From assembly GCA_030156385.1 (NCBI GenBank), contig JASGMR010000007.1:1-47461 (forward strand): DNA of 47,461 nucleotides, read 5' to 3'. Position numbers and translations under genes: made by a program. This stretch comes from Kosmotogales bacterium (GTDB lineage Bacteria > Thermotogota > Thermotogae > Petrotogales > Kosmotogaceae). Shown here one piece after another: positions 36,476 to 46,268 of this stretch; positions within the stretch are counted from its first letter, which is position 1, and each line of letters starts with the position of its first letter. The notes beneath the pieces were generated by a model. The model was given only the letters and a program-made list of their open reading frames with translations. It did no database searches and had not been told where the DNA came from.

Positions 36476-37832
36476 AATTATTCAGGAAATAACTGTCTAT
36501 ACCTTCAAAAAGAACATTTGCATAGAGTGATATTGTTTTTTGGCTCTTGAAATCTTCTTCTATCTCAGGGTTCGATAAAAAATTACATTCGACAAGTATC
36601 GATGGCATTTCCGTATTTGCTATAACCTCAAATCGCTGTTGATCTACCTTTCTGAATAAAATCCCACTTTCTTCGGCAAAGGGAACCACCTCACCTGCGA
36701 GTTTTTTGCTTTCTTCCACCATCAATATTTTATTATCGATCTTTTCTTTTATGAAACTTTCGGTCAATGTATCTTTGGAATAAATTCTGGATAATCTTAT
36801 TTTATAATTCCATTCCAGCCATTGATAATAGTAAATCTCCATTCCCTTTGCATACTGCCCGTTCGAAGAAGCGGAATTCATATGAATGCTTATGAACAGA
36901 TCCGCATCAAGAGAATTGGCATAAATAGCCCTTTCTTTCAATTCGATATATGTATCATTCTCTCTCGTCATGTAGACTATATAATCGTTTTGTTCTAAAA
37001 TTTTTTTCAACTCATTTGCAATATTTAAAACAACATCTTTTTCATAGGTTTTATTTTTTCCCACACAACCTATATCTATTCCTCCGTGCCCCGGATCAAT
37101 CACAACAACTTTCTTGCTGTCCCTTACAATATTTGAGGAGGTTGGTTTCAGCCATACTGTGTTTTGATTTTCTAAAACAGGTATGAGAGAAATATTTGAA
37201 TCTAAAAAAACTTTTATACTTATATAATCTGCCAGGGATTCCTTTGAAGTTGCTTCTATTTTTACTTTTTTGATTCCTGAAACTTCCGGAACAATTTCAT
37301 AATCATTTTCGTCCATTCTTGCCCCGTATAATTCCAGTTCTATCATTTCCTCCGTTTGTTTCTTAATGACATAACTTATTCGTTTGTCGAATTTTAAACC
37401 TATTCCTCCGTTTATCGTATAGTCATAACAGAAGTTGGTTTCCGAAGTGAAAATTTGCACCATTTCTTCATAAACAACCACCCTCAATCCGAATAATTTA
37501 CAGCAATCCAGTAAAGGGAGAAAGAATCTGTTGTCGATCAGCAAAGGCGGTTCAGTCATCTCTATCCATTCATCATCAAGCAAAACGGATTCGTCATCTT
37601 TAGTGAATTTTATGTAATGATCGTTCCACCAAACCGATAAAGATTTTTCGGAATTGTTCCATTTATATTCTGCATCGATCGTTTCGGCAAGTGTGACGGC
37701 GTGAAAAAACATTTTATCTTTGATGAAAACATAGGAAGTTTCGGGAACTTTTTGGAATTCGATCACCAATTCCGTAGAAAATGAGAACGTAAAACACAGT
37801 AAAACCACTAAAATAATAATAAATTTTTTCAT
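36474..37832 (-). CDS. N-acetylmuramoyl-L-alanine amidase, exported
   Basis: A 452-residue cell-wall hydrolase. A signal peptide (MKKFIIILVVLLCFTFSFS) leads into a copper-amine-oxidase-like N-terminal domain (about 30-125) of the type that binds the cell envelope. The C-terminal zinc-dependent Amidase_3 domain starts near 245: VVVIDPGHGGIDIG, the catalytic-site Glu in TYEKDVVLN, SIHMNSA and ILVECNFLSN. It cleaves the bond between muramic acid and the stem peptide. ATG 37832 follows GCGAGGTTATTAC. Confidence 0.9.
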   Translation of the reverse strand: MKKFIIILVVLLCFTFSFSTELVIEFQKVPETSYVFIKDKMFFHAVTLAETIDAEYKWNNSEKSLSVWWNDHYIKFTKDDESVLLDDEWIEMTEPPLLIDNRFFLPLLDCCKLFGLRVVVYEEMVQIFTSETNFCYDYTINGGIGLKFDKRISYVIKKQTEEMIELELYGARMDENDYEIVPEVSGIKKVKIEATSKESLADYISIKVFLDSNISLIPVLENQNTVWLKPTSSNIVRDSKKVVVIDPGHGGIDIGCVGKNKTYEKDVVLNIANELKKILEQNDYIVYMTRENDTYIELKERAIYANSLDADLFISIHMNSASSNGQYAKGMEIYYYQWLEWNYKIRLSRIYSKDTLTESFIKEKIDNKILMVEESKKLAGEVVPFAEESGILFRKVDQQRFEVIANTEMPSILVECNFLSNPEIEEDFKSQKTISLYANVLFEGIDSYFLNN

Positions 37833-37885
37833 GTAATAACCTCGCAGTGTTTTTTGTTATATTATCTTTGATAATCTCTAAAATG

Positions 37886-38668
37886 TTATTGAATATCAGG
37901 ATTTTCTAAAAATTTTTCCCTTGTCTGAATATCCCAGGCCAAATAACTGTTTATTTCGTCACTTAACTTGATTATCAAATATAGCCAGTATATTCCAAAT
38001 GTAATAATTACGAAGAGAATGAATAACCCCACATTTCTGTTTTTAATTATACTTTTAGTGAAATAAATATTTTTGCCTAAATATTCATAAACTCTATTCT
38101 TTGAATCCTGCAAGTATTTTGCAACACCGAAAACGCTGTTTATATATATTGCAAGAAAGATTATCCCTATCAAAGAAATCCAGGATAAAGAACCAATTGA
38201 AAAATATGAAATGATAATCATCGCAAAATAAACCCAATAAGCCCACACCTGAACTTTATTGTTGGATAATCCCATATCCATTACATTCAGGGCTTCAGTT
38301 TTAGATTTATCTTCAATTTTAGTTTTCAACTGATGAAAAGTGTATCTGGTGTTGTCAATATTCGTGTTGAGGGCCCTTGACCATTGATATACGACAATTA
38401 TTTGAAATATTTGAGATAAAAGTAAGAGTATTCCCCCAATTATAAAAAGAGCAAAGGAACCTATTAACTGGTTAGCATCTATATATTCGAGGATTTTCCA
38501 TCCATGATGCATACTGTTTTGATTAAAATCCCGCATAAAGACACTGTAATCCATAGAAAAAAATAGAGAACCTGTGGCAATGAAAATTATACCTATACTC
38601 ACAATTATAAGAATTACAGATGTTACAGCAAGACCTTTGTTTATGTATTTCTCATTTTGTAAAAACAT
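37886..38668 (-). CDS. Polytopic membrane protein, DUF4234-like C-terminus
   Basis: 260 residues with about six hydrophobic segments (near 14-35, 70-92, 145-162, 164-180 and 215-235 most clearly). The last segment and its continuation (GLFILFVIITFGIYWLYLII followed by KLSDEIN) resemble DUF4234 membrane proteins. Function unknown. ATG 38668 follows CAGGAGGGAATAAA. It lies divergent to the lysine operon and 53 bp upstream of the amidase gene, probably one unit with it. Confidence 0.7.
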   Translation of the reverse strand: MFLQNEKYINKGLAVTSVILIIVSIGIIFIATGSLFFSMDYSVFMRDFNQNSMHHGWKILEYIDANQLIGSFALFIIGGILLLLSQIFQIIVVYQWSRALNTNIDNTRYTFHQLKTKIEDKSKTEALNVMDMGLSNNKVQVWAYWVYFAMIIISYFSIGSLSWISLIGIIFLAIYINSVFGVAKYLQDSKNRVYEYLGKNIYFTKSIIKNRNVGLFILFVIITFGIYWLYLIIKLSDEINSYLAWDIQTREKFLENPDIQ

Positions 38669-38717
38669 TTTATTCCCTCCTGAAAGGTAATATTTAATTT
38701 ATTATATCTAATTTACC

Positions 38718-38746
38718 TTGAATTTTTCAATTGATAATGTTATAAT
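38718..38746 (+). promoter_or_regulatory. Promoter of the lysine operon
   Basis: TTGAAT (38718-38723), a 17-bp spacer, and a perfect TATAAT (38741-38746). Transcription would start near 38753, a few bases before the riboswitch. Confidence 0.8.
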
Positions 38747-38758
38747 TACTTAAATATT

Positions 38759-38889
38759 CCCAGCGGAGGAGCGCTTGAGATCAGTAAGCATCAGCTGAAA
38801 GGCGAGAGCGCCGAAGGATACAGAAGAGTATCCTGGGCATACGGAGAATATCCGTATGACTGTCACGAGAATCGTGGGGCGCCGACTGG
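38759..38889 (+). promoter_or_regulatory. Lysine riboswitch (L box)
   Basis: The five-way junction aptamer aligns base by base with the Thermotoga asd riboswitch in conserved parts: GAGATCAGTA and GAAAGGCGAGAGCGCCGAAGG around the P2 arm, P4 as CATACGGA/TCCGTATG with a GAATA loop, CTGTCACGA/TCGTG as P5, and P1 as CCCAGCGG (38759-38766) with CCGACTGG (38882-38889). P3 is GGATAC/GTATCC with loop AGAAGA. The P2 arm is cut to a 3-bp AGC/GCT helix with an ATCA loop, so the usual kissing contact between loops 2 and 3 cannot form. It should turn the lysine operon off when lysine is plentiful. Confidence 0.95.
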
Positions 38890-38919
38890 ATGAAATAATT
38901 ATAATTTCATTCTTTATGG

Positions 38920-38950
38920 TGTCTTCTATCGGGAAGACATTTTTTGTTTT
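38920..38950 (+). terminator. Riboswitch-controlled terminator
   Basis: TGTCTTC, 6-nt loop, GAAGACA, then six T and a further T-run, 11 bp before the asd start. A separate weak hairpin ATGAAAT/ATTTCAT (38890-38910) lies between aptamer and terminator and may belong to the switch; I could not resolve the antiterminator pairing. Confidence 0.85.
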
Positions 38951-38961
38951 GGAGGTAATTT

Positions 38962-39930
38962 ATGAACATAGCGGTAATTGGAGCTTCTGGAGAAGTAGGG
39001 AGAATGATGTTGAAGGTTCTTCAAGAAAATGAAATTGCACCCGATTCTATTGATTTTTATTCTTCTGCAAAATCGGCGGGAAAGCAGATAAAGTTTTACG
39101 AAAAGGAATATAAATTGAAAGAGTTGACAGAAGAATCTTTAATGAAAAAATATGATTATATACTCATGTCTGCCGGCGGGAATGTATCAAAGAAATTTTC
39201 GCCTATTGCTGAAAAATACGGATCGAATATAATTGATAATTCTTCTGCCTTTCGGGGGGATAAAACCAAACCATTGGTAGTGCCCGAAATAAATGGCGGA
39301 ATATTAAAAAATTATACCGGTATAATAGCCAATCCAAATTGCTCCACGATTCAAATGGTTTTAAGTTTATATAAAATTCATGAGTGCTTTGGGATATCAA
39401 AAATTGTAGTCAGTACTTACCAGGCTGCTTCAGGAGCCGGCAAGAAAGGAATTGAAGAACTGGAATTACAGGAAAAGGGCATTGTGAACCCGAAAGTTTT
39501 TTCAAAGCAGCTTTTTGAAAATGTAGTTCCAAAGATAGGTGATTATTTAGAAACGGGGTTCAGTACTGAAGAAATGAAGATGGTGAATGAAACACATAAA
39601 ATATTGAATGACTATTCAATAGATATTTGGCCGACGACGGTCAGGGTCCCAGTTTTGTATGGACACTCTGAATCTATATATATAGAAACGAATTCGAAGT
39701 TTACTTTAGATAAAATTTTCGAATGTTTAGAGAAAAGTGAAAATGTGAGATTGGCCGATGGAGATGTAACACCCATTGATATTGCAGGAAGTGATCTGAC
39801 ATTTGTATCCAGGATAAGGACTTTTAACAACAAATCGCTGCTTTTCTGGAACGTTGCAGATAATATAAGGGTCGGTGCGGCAACGAACGCTGTGAGAATA
39901 ATGATGAAACATATGGAATTGAACGGATGA
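38962..39930 (+). CDS. asd: Aspartate-semialdehyde dehydrogenase
   Basis: 322 residues, NADPH-dependent second step from aspartate. The Rossmann motif GASGEVGRMML starts at residue 7, the catalytic Cys is in NPNCSTIQM near 118, and YQAASGAGKKGIEEL near 147 and ETHKIL near 210 follow the family. First gene of the lysine operon; ATG 38962 follows GGAGGTAATTT. Confidence 0.96.
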   Translation: MNIAVIGASGEVGRMMLKVLQENEIAPDSIDFYSSAKSAGKQIKFYEKEYKLKELTEESLMKKYDYILMSAGGNVSKKFSPIAEKYGSNIIDNSSAFRGDKTKPLVVPEINGGILKNYTGIIANPNCSTIQMVLSLYKIHECFGISKIVVSTYQAASGAGKKGIEELELQEKGIVNPKVFSKQLFENVVPKIGDYLETGFSTEEMKMVNETHKILNDYSIDIWPTTVRVPVLYGHSESIYIETNSKFTLDKIFECLEKSENVRLADGDVTPIDIAGSDLTFVSRIRTFNNKSLLFWNVADNIRVGAATNAVRIMMKHMELNG

Positions 39931-40640
39931 TCGGCTATTATTATAATGCCGTGGGAAACACTTTTTTAGTCGTCGATAATTTTAAAAAAGTGCTATCGGA
40001 CGATGAAAAGAGAAGAACGGTTTTAAAATATGTTTCAGATAAAGACGGGGTAATTTTTGTTCAGGACCATTTCATGGATTATTTCAATAGGGACGGTAAA
40101 AGAGCAAATTTCTGCGGTAACGGAGCAAGAACATATTTTGCTTATATGAATTATAAATATAAAGAAGAGAATTATACTTTCGAATCGTATTCAGGCAAAA
40201 TAGACGGGTTCATAAAAGATACGTATTATGTCAGTATGCCCCCTGTTAAAAACAAAAAAGTGACTGTATCATGTGGTATAAAAGGAACATTTTTAGAAGT
40301 TGGAGTTCCGCATTTTGTAACAGAAGGCGATACTGAAAATATAGACTGGAAAAAATACATTCCTGTAAGGGAAGAATTGGATTCAAACATAAATGTTTAC
40401 AGTGAAATATCTCCAGACTTTTTAAGGATCAGAACCTATGAAAGAGGTGTCGAAGGAGAAACAGGTGCATGTGGTTCCGGTTCCACGGCGACAGCTTATT
40501 GTTACAGCTTGAAAAATGGTTCTGAAACAGTGAAATTGAGAACGAACGGAGGCATTTTGAAAGTTTTATTTCGCGAAAATAATATTTTTTTAGGAGGCGA
40601 TGTGAAGAAATGTTCAGAGGAGTTGGAACTGCAGTTATAA
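39927..40640 (+). CDS. dapF: Diaminopimelate epimerase
   Basis: A 237-residue cofactor-free epimerase making meso-diaminopimelate from the LL form. It keeps both catalytic Cys motifs, NFCGNGAR near 59 and TGACGSGSTA near 184, but is shorter than the usual 270. It overlaps asd as ATGA. Confidence 0.93.
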   Translation: MIGYYYNAVGNTFLVVDNFKKVLSDDEKRRTVLKYVSDKDGVIFVQDHFMDYFNRDGKRANFCGNGARTYFAYMNYKYKEENYTFESYSGKIDGFIKDTYYVSMPPVKNKKVTVSCGIKGTFLEVGVPHFVTEGDTENIDWKKYIPVREELDSNINVYSEISPDFLRIRTYERGVEGETGACGSGSTATAYCYSLKNGSETVKLRTNGGILKVLFRENNIFLGGDVKKCSEELELQL

Positions 40641-41491
40641 CACCCTTTAAAGATAATAGAATCGATTACGAATCATTTGAAAAGATCATAGGGGATCAAT
40701 TGGATAATGGTATAAAAGCGTTAATTGTTCTTGGGACAACAGGTGAAGCACCCACGATAACGAATGCTGAAAAAAAGGAATTAATACAATTCTCAAAAAA
40801 TATTGTTAAAAACAGAGTGCCACTGATAATTGGAACCGGAACTAATTCTACCGAAAAAACTCTTAAAAGCAGTTGTTTTGCATTTGAGAACGGTGCCGAC
40901 GGGGTCCTGGTTGTTACTCCGTATTACAATAAACCAACTCAAAAAGGGTTGTTTGAGCACTTTGCTTATCTTTCAAATAATTTAAACGGCCCAATAATTA
41001 TCTATAATGTACCATCGAGGACCGGTGTGAATATTTTACCCGAAACAGTTAAAAGATGCTCGAATTTAAAAAATATAGCCGGAATTAAAGAAGCGTCCGG
41101 AAATCTTTTTCAAATCGATTCTTTGATAAAATTGTTTAAAGATAACGATAAATTCAAAATATGGTCAGGAAATGATGACAGTGCATTCCATTTGGTTTGC
41201 AGTGGGGGCGACGGCGTGATATCAGTCGTTTCCAACGTCGTTCCGAAGCAAATGAGCGAAATGATAAGTTATGCTTTGAATGGTGATTTGGAAAATTCGA
41301 GCAAATTGCATTTGGAACTGTTACCCCTCATGAAGAACTTGTTTTGTGAAACCAATCCGATACCTGTCAAATATGCTATGTCTTATTTAGGTTATTGTGA
41401 TAACAAATTGAGATTACCTCTTTGTACCTGTTCAAAGGAAACAGAAAAAATAGTGATTGATACTCTGAATGATCTGGGAATTGTAAAATGA
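40610..41491 (+). CDS. dapA: 4-hydroxy-tetrahydrodipicolinate synthase
   Basis: 293 residues. GTTGEAPT near residue 42, the tyrosine in YNVPSRTG near 134, and the Schiff-base Lys in GIKEASG near 162. It condenses pyruvate with aspartate semialdehyde. ATG 40610 overlaps the end of dapF by 31 bp with GGAGG 12 bases before, so it lies inside dapF. Confidence 0.95.
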   Translation: MFRGVGTAVITPFKDNRIDYESFEKIIGDQLDNGIKALIVLGTTGEAPTITNAEKKELIQFSKNIVKNRVPLIIGTGTNSTEKTLKSSCFAFENGADGVLVVTPYYNKPTQKGLFEHFAYLSNNLNGPIIIYNVPSRTGVNILPETVKRCSNLKNIAGIKEASGNLFQIDSLIKLFKDNDKFKIWSGNDDSAFHLVCSGGDGVISVVSNVVPKQMSEMISYALNGDLENSSKLHLELLPLMKNLFCETNPIPVKYAMSYLGYCDNKLRLPLCTCSKETEKIVIDTLNDLGIVK

Positions 41492-42135
41492 AATACGGAT
41501 TAATTGGTTTCAAAGGCAGAATGGGAAAAGAAATTATGCATGTTTTCGATAATAATGAGCTGGTTTTGAAGATGGATGATGATTTTTACGAAGAAACCGC
41601 AATACCTGAAGTGATAGTTGATTTTTCTTTACCGGATGTAACGGATAGAGTCATCGAACTTGCAAGGGAAAAGAACGCGGGGCTGGTGATCGGTACCACC
41701 GGTTTGGATGATCATAAAATAAGTGAATTGAAAAAGCTGTCCGAAGAAGTTCCCGTCGTACAAAGTTTCAATTTTTCTCAAGGAATAAATATTTTGAAGA
41801 TGATTTTGAGAGATTATTCAAAATTTTTAAAGGACTGGGATTGTGAAATAATCGAGATACACCACAATCAAAAAAAAGATTCCCCATCGGGTACGGCCTT
41901 GCTTTTGAGAAATGAAATAAAAAAAGAAGAGATTGTTTCTCATTCCCTTAGAATGGGAGGGATACCCGGCGATCATACCGTTCTTTTTGCAAATGAGGGC
42001 GAGATGTTGGAATTTAAACACAGAGCGATATCAAGAAAAGTGTTTGCCCTTGGTGCACTCAAGGCGGCAGAATTTCTTTTGGAAAAGAAAAAAGGCTTTT
42101 TTTCATTTGAGGAGGTAATAAAATGGACGCACTAG
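41488..42135 (+). CDS. dapB: 4-hydroxy-tetrahydrodipicolinate reductase
   Basis: A 215-residue protein of the short, Thermotoga-like DapB type (most bacteria have about 250-270). [10 protein letters not shown] at residue 5 is the nucleotide site, VIGTTGLDD near 71, and [15 protein letters not shown] near 131 the substrate site. It reduces the DapA product with NAD(P)H. Overlaps dapA as ATGA. Confidence 0.95.
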   Translation: MKYGLIGFKGRMGKEIMHVFDNNELVLKMDDDFYEETAIPEVIVDFSLPDVTDRVIELAREKNAGLVIGTTGLDDHKISELKKLSEEVPVVQSFNFSQGINILKMILRDYSKFLKDWDCEIIEIHHNQKKDSPSGTALLLRNEIKKEEIVSHSLRMGGIPGDHTVLFANEGEMLEFKHRAISRKVFALGALKAAEFLLEKKKGFFSFEEVIKWTH

Positions 42136-42821
42136 AGATAATAAAACTCATCAAGGAATCTAAAAAAATTACAAACAGCAAAACCTTTTTATACGGTAAA
42201 CTGGATAAAATAGATTTTTGTGATGTTGAATTCATAGGGAACGAGTCTTTCGGTGTGATCATTGGAGATCTGGAAAAAACAAAAAGGGTTCTCCAAGAAT
42301 ATTCCGATTATATTGATAAATTTCATATAGAGGTCCTAAGCAGAAATTCTGCCATACCTTTGGCGGATCTGACAAAATACAATGCGAGAATTGAGCCGGG
42401 TGTAACTATAAGAGATATGGTGGAAATCGGAAATAATTCTGTCATCATGATGGGGGCAATAATAAATATCGGAGCGGTTGTAGGAGAAGGAACTATGATC
42501 GATATGAACGTCGTTGTGGGCGGAAGAGCCATGATTGGAAAAAACTGTCACATTGGTGCCGGTACAGTTCTTGCGGGAGTGATAGAACCTCCCAGTGCCG
42601 ATCCGGTCATAGTTGGAGACAATGTATTAATAGGTGCTAACGCGGTTGTTCTTGAGGGTGTAAAAATAGGTAAAAATTCTGTTGTTGCCGCGGGTGCTGT
42701 GGTGACGAAAGCTGTTCCCGAGAATTCCGTAGCCGCAGGGATCCCCGCAAAAGTGATAAAAGTAATAGATGATAAAACCAGAAGTAAAACGCAAATTGTT
42801 AACGATTTAAGAGAATTATGA
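42123..42821 (+). CDS. dapH: Tetrahydrodipicolinate N-acetyltransferase
   Basis: A 232-residue left-handed beta-helix acyltransferase. The N-terminal domain (1-80) is DapH-specific and is followed by hexapeptide repeats ([54 protein letters not shown]). It commits the pathway to acetylated rather than succinylated intermediates. ATG 42123 lies 13 bp inside dapB after GAGGTAATAAA. Confidence 0.92.
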   Translation: MDALEIIKLIKESKKITNSKTFLYGKLDKIDFCDVEFIGNESFGVIIGDLEKTKRVLQEYSDYIDKFHIEVLSRNSAIPLADLTKYNARIEPGVTIRDMVEIGNNSVIMMGAIINIGAVVGEGTMIDMNVVVGGRAMIGKNCHIGAGTVLAGVIEPPSADPVIVGDNVLIGANAVVLEGVKIGKNSVVAAGAVVTKAVPENSVAAGIPAKVIKVIDDKTRSKTQIVNDLREL

Positions 42822-44026
42822 CTGAAATAGTAGTACAAAAATATGGCGGTTCTTCGGTGGCCACCATAGATAAAATTAAAAAAGTTGCTTTAAAAATAAA
42901 AAAAAGAGTTGAAAATAAGGAAAAGATAGTCGTTGTTGTTTCTGCGATGGGTAAAACTACCAACGAACTGATAAAACTCGCGGAAAAAATAAGTGTAACA
43001 CCGGAGCCAAGGGAATTAGATATGATTTTATCGACCGGTGAGCAGGTTTCCGCCGCTCTTTTATCGATGGCTTTAAATTCAATTGATATTAAAGCTATCT
43101 CGTATAATGCATTTCAACTTCAGATATATACCACGAATATTCATGCTTCAGCAAAAATTCTTGATATAAATGCAGAAAAAATTTTCAAATCATTCGATAA
43201 TTACGATGTGATTGTGGTAACGGGATTTCAAGGTATAGATGAAATGGGAAATATAACAACTCTTGGCAGAGGTGGATCCGATACTTCCGCTGTGGCTTTC
43301 GCGGCAAAGACAGGAGCAAAATGTGAAATTTACAGTGATTTTCCGGGAATTTTTACCTGCGATCCCAGGTTTAATGAATTTGCAAAAAAACTGGACTATA
43401 TAACTTTTGATGAAATGCTTGAATTATCGGCCTTGGGTGCAAATGTACTACACTCAAGAGCGGTTGAAATAGCCAAAAAGTATTCTCTGGAAATGTATTG
43501 TGCATCAACTTTTTCAGAAGAAAGGGGGACATTTATTGTGGATAATTTACCCGAATGGCTGGAACAACCCGTAGTTACAGGTGTAACTATGGATAACAAC
43601 CAGACAAAAATTACGATATACAACATTCCGAATAAAACGGGAATCTTTTCAAGAATATTCGATTCTCTTGCAAAACAGAGAATCAATGTTGATATGATTT
43701 CCATCGTTTACGACGAGAAAGTTGCTCATCTGACTTTTTCGGTGATATCTGCAAACAGGGAGAAAATAAGAAATATAATTACCGATGAACTAAAATCCGA
43801 AAATAGTTTAGAATTTAATTTCGATGAAAATGTTTCAAAAATTTCCGCGGTGGGCGTGGGAATGAAATCAAGTTCCGGTGTGGCTGCAAGATTTTTTTCA
43901 GCTCTTGATAAGAAGGGGATAAAAATTCTCGCCACCACCACTTCGGAAATAAAAATATCTGCCCTCGTTTCGAAAGAAAATTCCGGGGCAGCTCTAAAAG
44001 AATTAATAGATGAATTTAATTTGTAG
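42818..44026 (+). CDS. lysC: Aspartate kinase
   Basis: 402 residues. KYGGSSVA at 8 and [11 protein letters not shown] near 148 are kinase motifs; two ACT domains follow from about 260 ([20 protein letters not shown] and [20 protein letters not shown]), which bind the feedback amino acid. First step from aspartate; its position late in the operon is unusual only in order. Overlaps dapH as ATGA. Confidence 0.96.
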   Translation: MTEIVVQKYGGSSVATIDKIKKVALKIKKRVENKEKIVVVVSAMGKTTNELIKLAEKISVTPEPRELDMILSTGEQVSAALLSMALNSIDIKAISYNAFQLQIYTTNIHASAKILDINAEKIFKSFDNYDVIVVTGFQGIDEMGNITTLGRGGSDTSAVAFAAKTGAKCEIYSDFPGIFTCDPRFNEFAKKLDYITFDEMLELSALGANVLHSRAVEIAKKYSLEMYCASTFSEERGTFIVDNLPEWLEQPVVTGVTMDNNQTKITIYNIPNKTGIFSRIFDSLAKQRINVDMISIVYDEKVAHLTFSVISANREKIRNIITDELKSENSLEFNFDENVSKISAVGVGMKSSSGVAARFFSALDKKGIKILATTTSEIKISALVSKENSGAALKELIDEFNL

Positions 44027-44035
44027 GTGATAATT

Positions 44036-45136
44036 ATGATATCGAATGTTTACTCTCCATTTAATTTAAAAGTAAGATCGGCAAAGGGTATTGAATTGCA
44101 GACAGATAAAGGTGTTTTTATTGATACATTTTCTGGAATAGGAGTTTTATCATTTGGCCATTCAAATGAAGAAATAATAAATGCTATAACAGAGCAGGTC
44201 AATAAATACGCTCATTTAAGCAATTATTTCTTAGATGATAATGCGGTTAAGATTTCAGAAAATATTTCAAAAATGATAGGTAAAAAGTCGGAAACCTTTT
44301 TTACAAATTCGGGAACAGAATCCACTGAAGCGGCTATAAAGGCTGTTAAGAAAAATAAAAAGGGTAAAATTGTCTCTTTCAACAACAATTTTCATGGAAG
44401 AACCTGTGCTTCCTTATCTATAACTTATAATCCTAAAATTAGAGAACCTTTTGAACCTTTGGCGGATAATAGGGTTTTTTTACCCCTCGAAAAGGATGCT
44501 TTTATAGAATATACCAAAAACAACGAAATAGCAGGAGTTTTTCTGGAATGCGTCCAGGGTAATTCCGGAGTTTTTGGAATCGATGAGGATCTTATAAATA
44601 CTATAAATAAATTGAAAACGGAAAAAAATTATTTTATCGTTTGTGATGAAGTACAGGCCGGATTGGGAAGAACGGGAAAATTCTTTTCATATCAAAATTA
44701 TAATATTGAACCGGATATTGTTACTTTAGCGAAAGCCCTGGGAGGGGGATTACCTTTAGGAGCAGCGGTTTTTATAAACTTTTCTCCCTTTGGTAAAGGA
44801 GATCATGGTTCCACTTTTGCTCCGAATCCTGTTTCGCTTGCGTCGGGGAAAGTTGTGATTGAAAAAGTTATGAAACCCGGTTTTTTGGATTCCGTTAAGG
44901 AAAAGGGAAAATATTTTTCTGAAAAATTGAGAGAATTGAATTGGGTTAACGATGTGAGAGAGTATGGTTTAATGATCGGTGTCAGCACACCGGATTCTAA
45001 AAAAGTAAAAGAAAAGGCATTTGAGAATAGGGTGTTATTAAATATCGCTAACGATCAGATAAGATTTTTGCCTGCTCTGAACATAACTCATGAAGAAATA
45101 GATATGATAATTGAGAAACTTGATTTTGAGGTGTGA
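44036..45136 (+). CDS. Class III aminotransferase, probable N-acetyl-LL-diaminopimelate aminotransferase
   Basis: A 366-residue PLP enzyme of the acetylornithine aminotransferase family. TNSGTESTEAAIKA near 92 is the cofactor phosphate site, FHGRTCAS near 121, CDEVQAGLGRTGKFF near 204, and the PLP lysine in LAKALGGGLPLGA near 232. Placement between lysC and lysA argues for the acetyl-DAP transamination step; an arginine role is the alternative. ATG 44036 follows AGGTGATAATT; GTG 44027 would leave no ribosome site. Confidence 0.85.
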   Translation: MISNVYSPFNLKVRSAKGIELQTDKGVFIDTFSGIGVLSFGHSNEEIINAITEQVNKYAHLSNYFLDDNAVKISENISKMIGKKSETFFTNSGTESTEAAIKAVKKNKKGKIVSFNNNFHGRTCASLSITYNPKIREPFEPLADNRVFLPLEKDAFIEYTKNNEIAGVFLECVQGNSGVFGIDEDLINTINKLKTEKNYFIVCDEVQAGLGRTGKFFSYQNYNIEPDIVTLAKALGGGLPLGAAVFINFSPFGKGDHGSTFAPNPVSLASGKVVIEKVMKPGFLDSVKEKGKYFSEKLRELNWVNDVREYGLMIGVSTPDSKKVKEKAFENRVLLNIANDQIRFLPALNITHEEIDMIIEKLDFEV

Positions 45137-45137
45137 A

Positions 45138-46268
45138 ATGATAGATTTTAATTTATTAGGCAATGAATATGGAACACCACTATACATATACGATGGTGAG
45201 GAAATAGAAAAAAGAATAAATATTATAAAAAATATTTTTAAAAATTTTGATTACAAGATATTCTATGCGATGAAAGCCAATTCGAATCCTGAATTGTTGA
45301 AGATTTTAAGTAAAAATGATTTAGGGGCCGATATAGTGGGACCCGGTGAATTTATTGCTGCAAAAAAAGGGAATATTGAAGAGATTCTTTGGAATGGAAA
45401 TGGAAAGATTACTGACGATAAGAAATTTTTTATAGATAACGGATTAAAATATGTTGTAATTGATTCGTTTGAAGAAATTGAAATGTGGGATAACACCGAT
45501 ATTGTTAAATTGCTCAGAGTTAATCCCAATGTAGATGCGAAGACTCATCCGCATATATCAACAGGTTTGAAAACCCATAAATTTGGTGTTCCGTTAGATG
45601 AAATGGATAAAGTTAAAGATAAAATTGACGGACTTCATCTTCATATTGGATCACAGATAACGGATGTTAGTCCATATATGGAAGCTTTTTCAAAGGTAAT
45701 AAATATAACTAACAAATATAAATATGAATATCTTGATATCGGTGGGGGATGGGGAATTAATTATAACGGAACTGAGTTGAACGTTGAAGAATATAAAATA
45801 AAGGTTCTCCCCGTTCTTGAACAATTCAGAGGAAAACTTTTCATTGAACCTGGACGTTTCATAATAGGGCCATCCGGATTCCTTTTATTGAAAGTAATCC
45901 AAGTAAAAAAAGCATCCGGTAAATATTTTGTTGTTTTAGACGGTGGAATGAATGTATTGATAAGGCCTGTTTTATATTCTGCCCATCATGATATTAAAAT
46001 TTTAGACAGTCGGTCCGATGAAAAATGCACCTGTGATTTCGTAGGGCCACTTTGTGAAACGGGAGACATTATCGGGAAAAATAGATTAACCGAAATACCA
46101 AAAATAGGAAGTTATGTTGTTGTAGAAAATGCCGGAGCATACGGTTATTCGATGTCAAGCAATTACAATGGAATGCCTAAACCGGCAGAGGTTTTAGTTT
46201 ATAAAGGTGAAAAAAAACTCATAAGAAAAAGAGAAAAAATTGAAGATCTTTTTAAAGATTGTATTTAA
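45138..46268 (+). CDS. lysA: Diaminopimelate decarboxylase
   Basis: A 376-residue fold type III PLP enzyme, last step to lysine. YAMKANSN near 45 carries the PLP lysine, HLHIGSQI near 167 and DIGGGWGINY near 200 are family motifs, EPGRFIIGPSG near 239, and CETGDIIGKNR near 309 holds the catalytic Cys. ATG 45138 has GAGGTGTGAA before it; the TTG at 45111 lies in the previous gene. Confidence 0.95.
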   Translation: MIDFNLLGNEYGTPLYIYDGEEIEKRINIIKNIFKNFDYKIFYAMKANSNPELLKILSKNDLGADIVGPGEFIAAKKGNIEEILWNGNGKITDDKKFFIDNGLKYVVIDSFEEIEMWDNTDIVKLLRVNPNVDAKTHPHISTGLKTHKFGVPLDEMDKVKDKIDGLHLHIGSQITDVSPYMEAFSKVINITNKYKYEYLDIGGGWGINYNGTELNVEEYKIKVLPVLEQFRGKLFIEPGRFIIGPSGFLLLKVIQVKKASGKYFVVLDGGMNVLIRPVLYSAHHDIKILDSRSDEKCTCDFVGPLCETGDIIGKNRLTEIPKIGSYVVVENAGAYGYSMSSNYNGMPKPAEVLVYKGEKKLIRKREKIEDLFKDCI

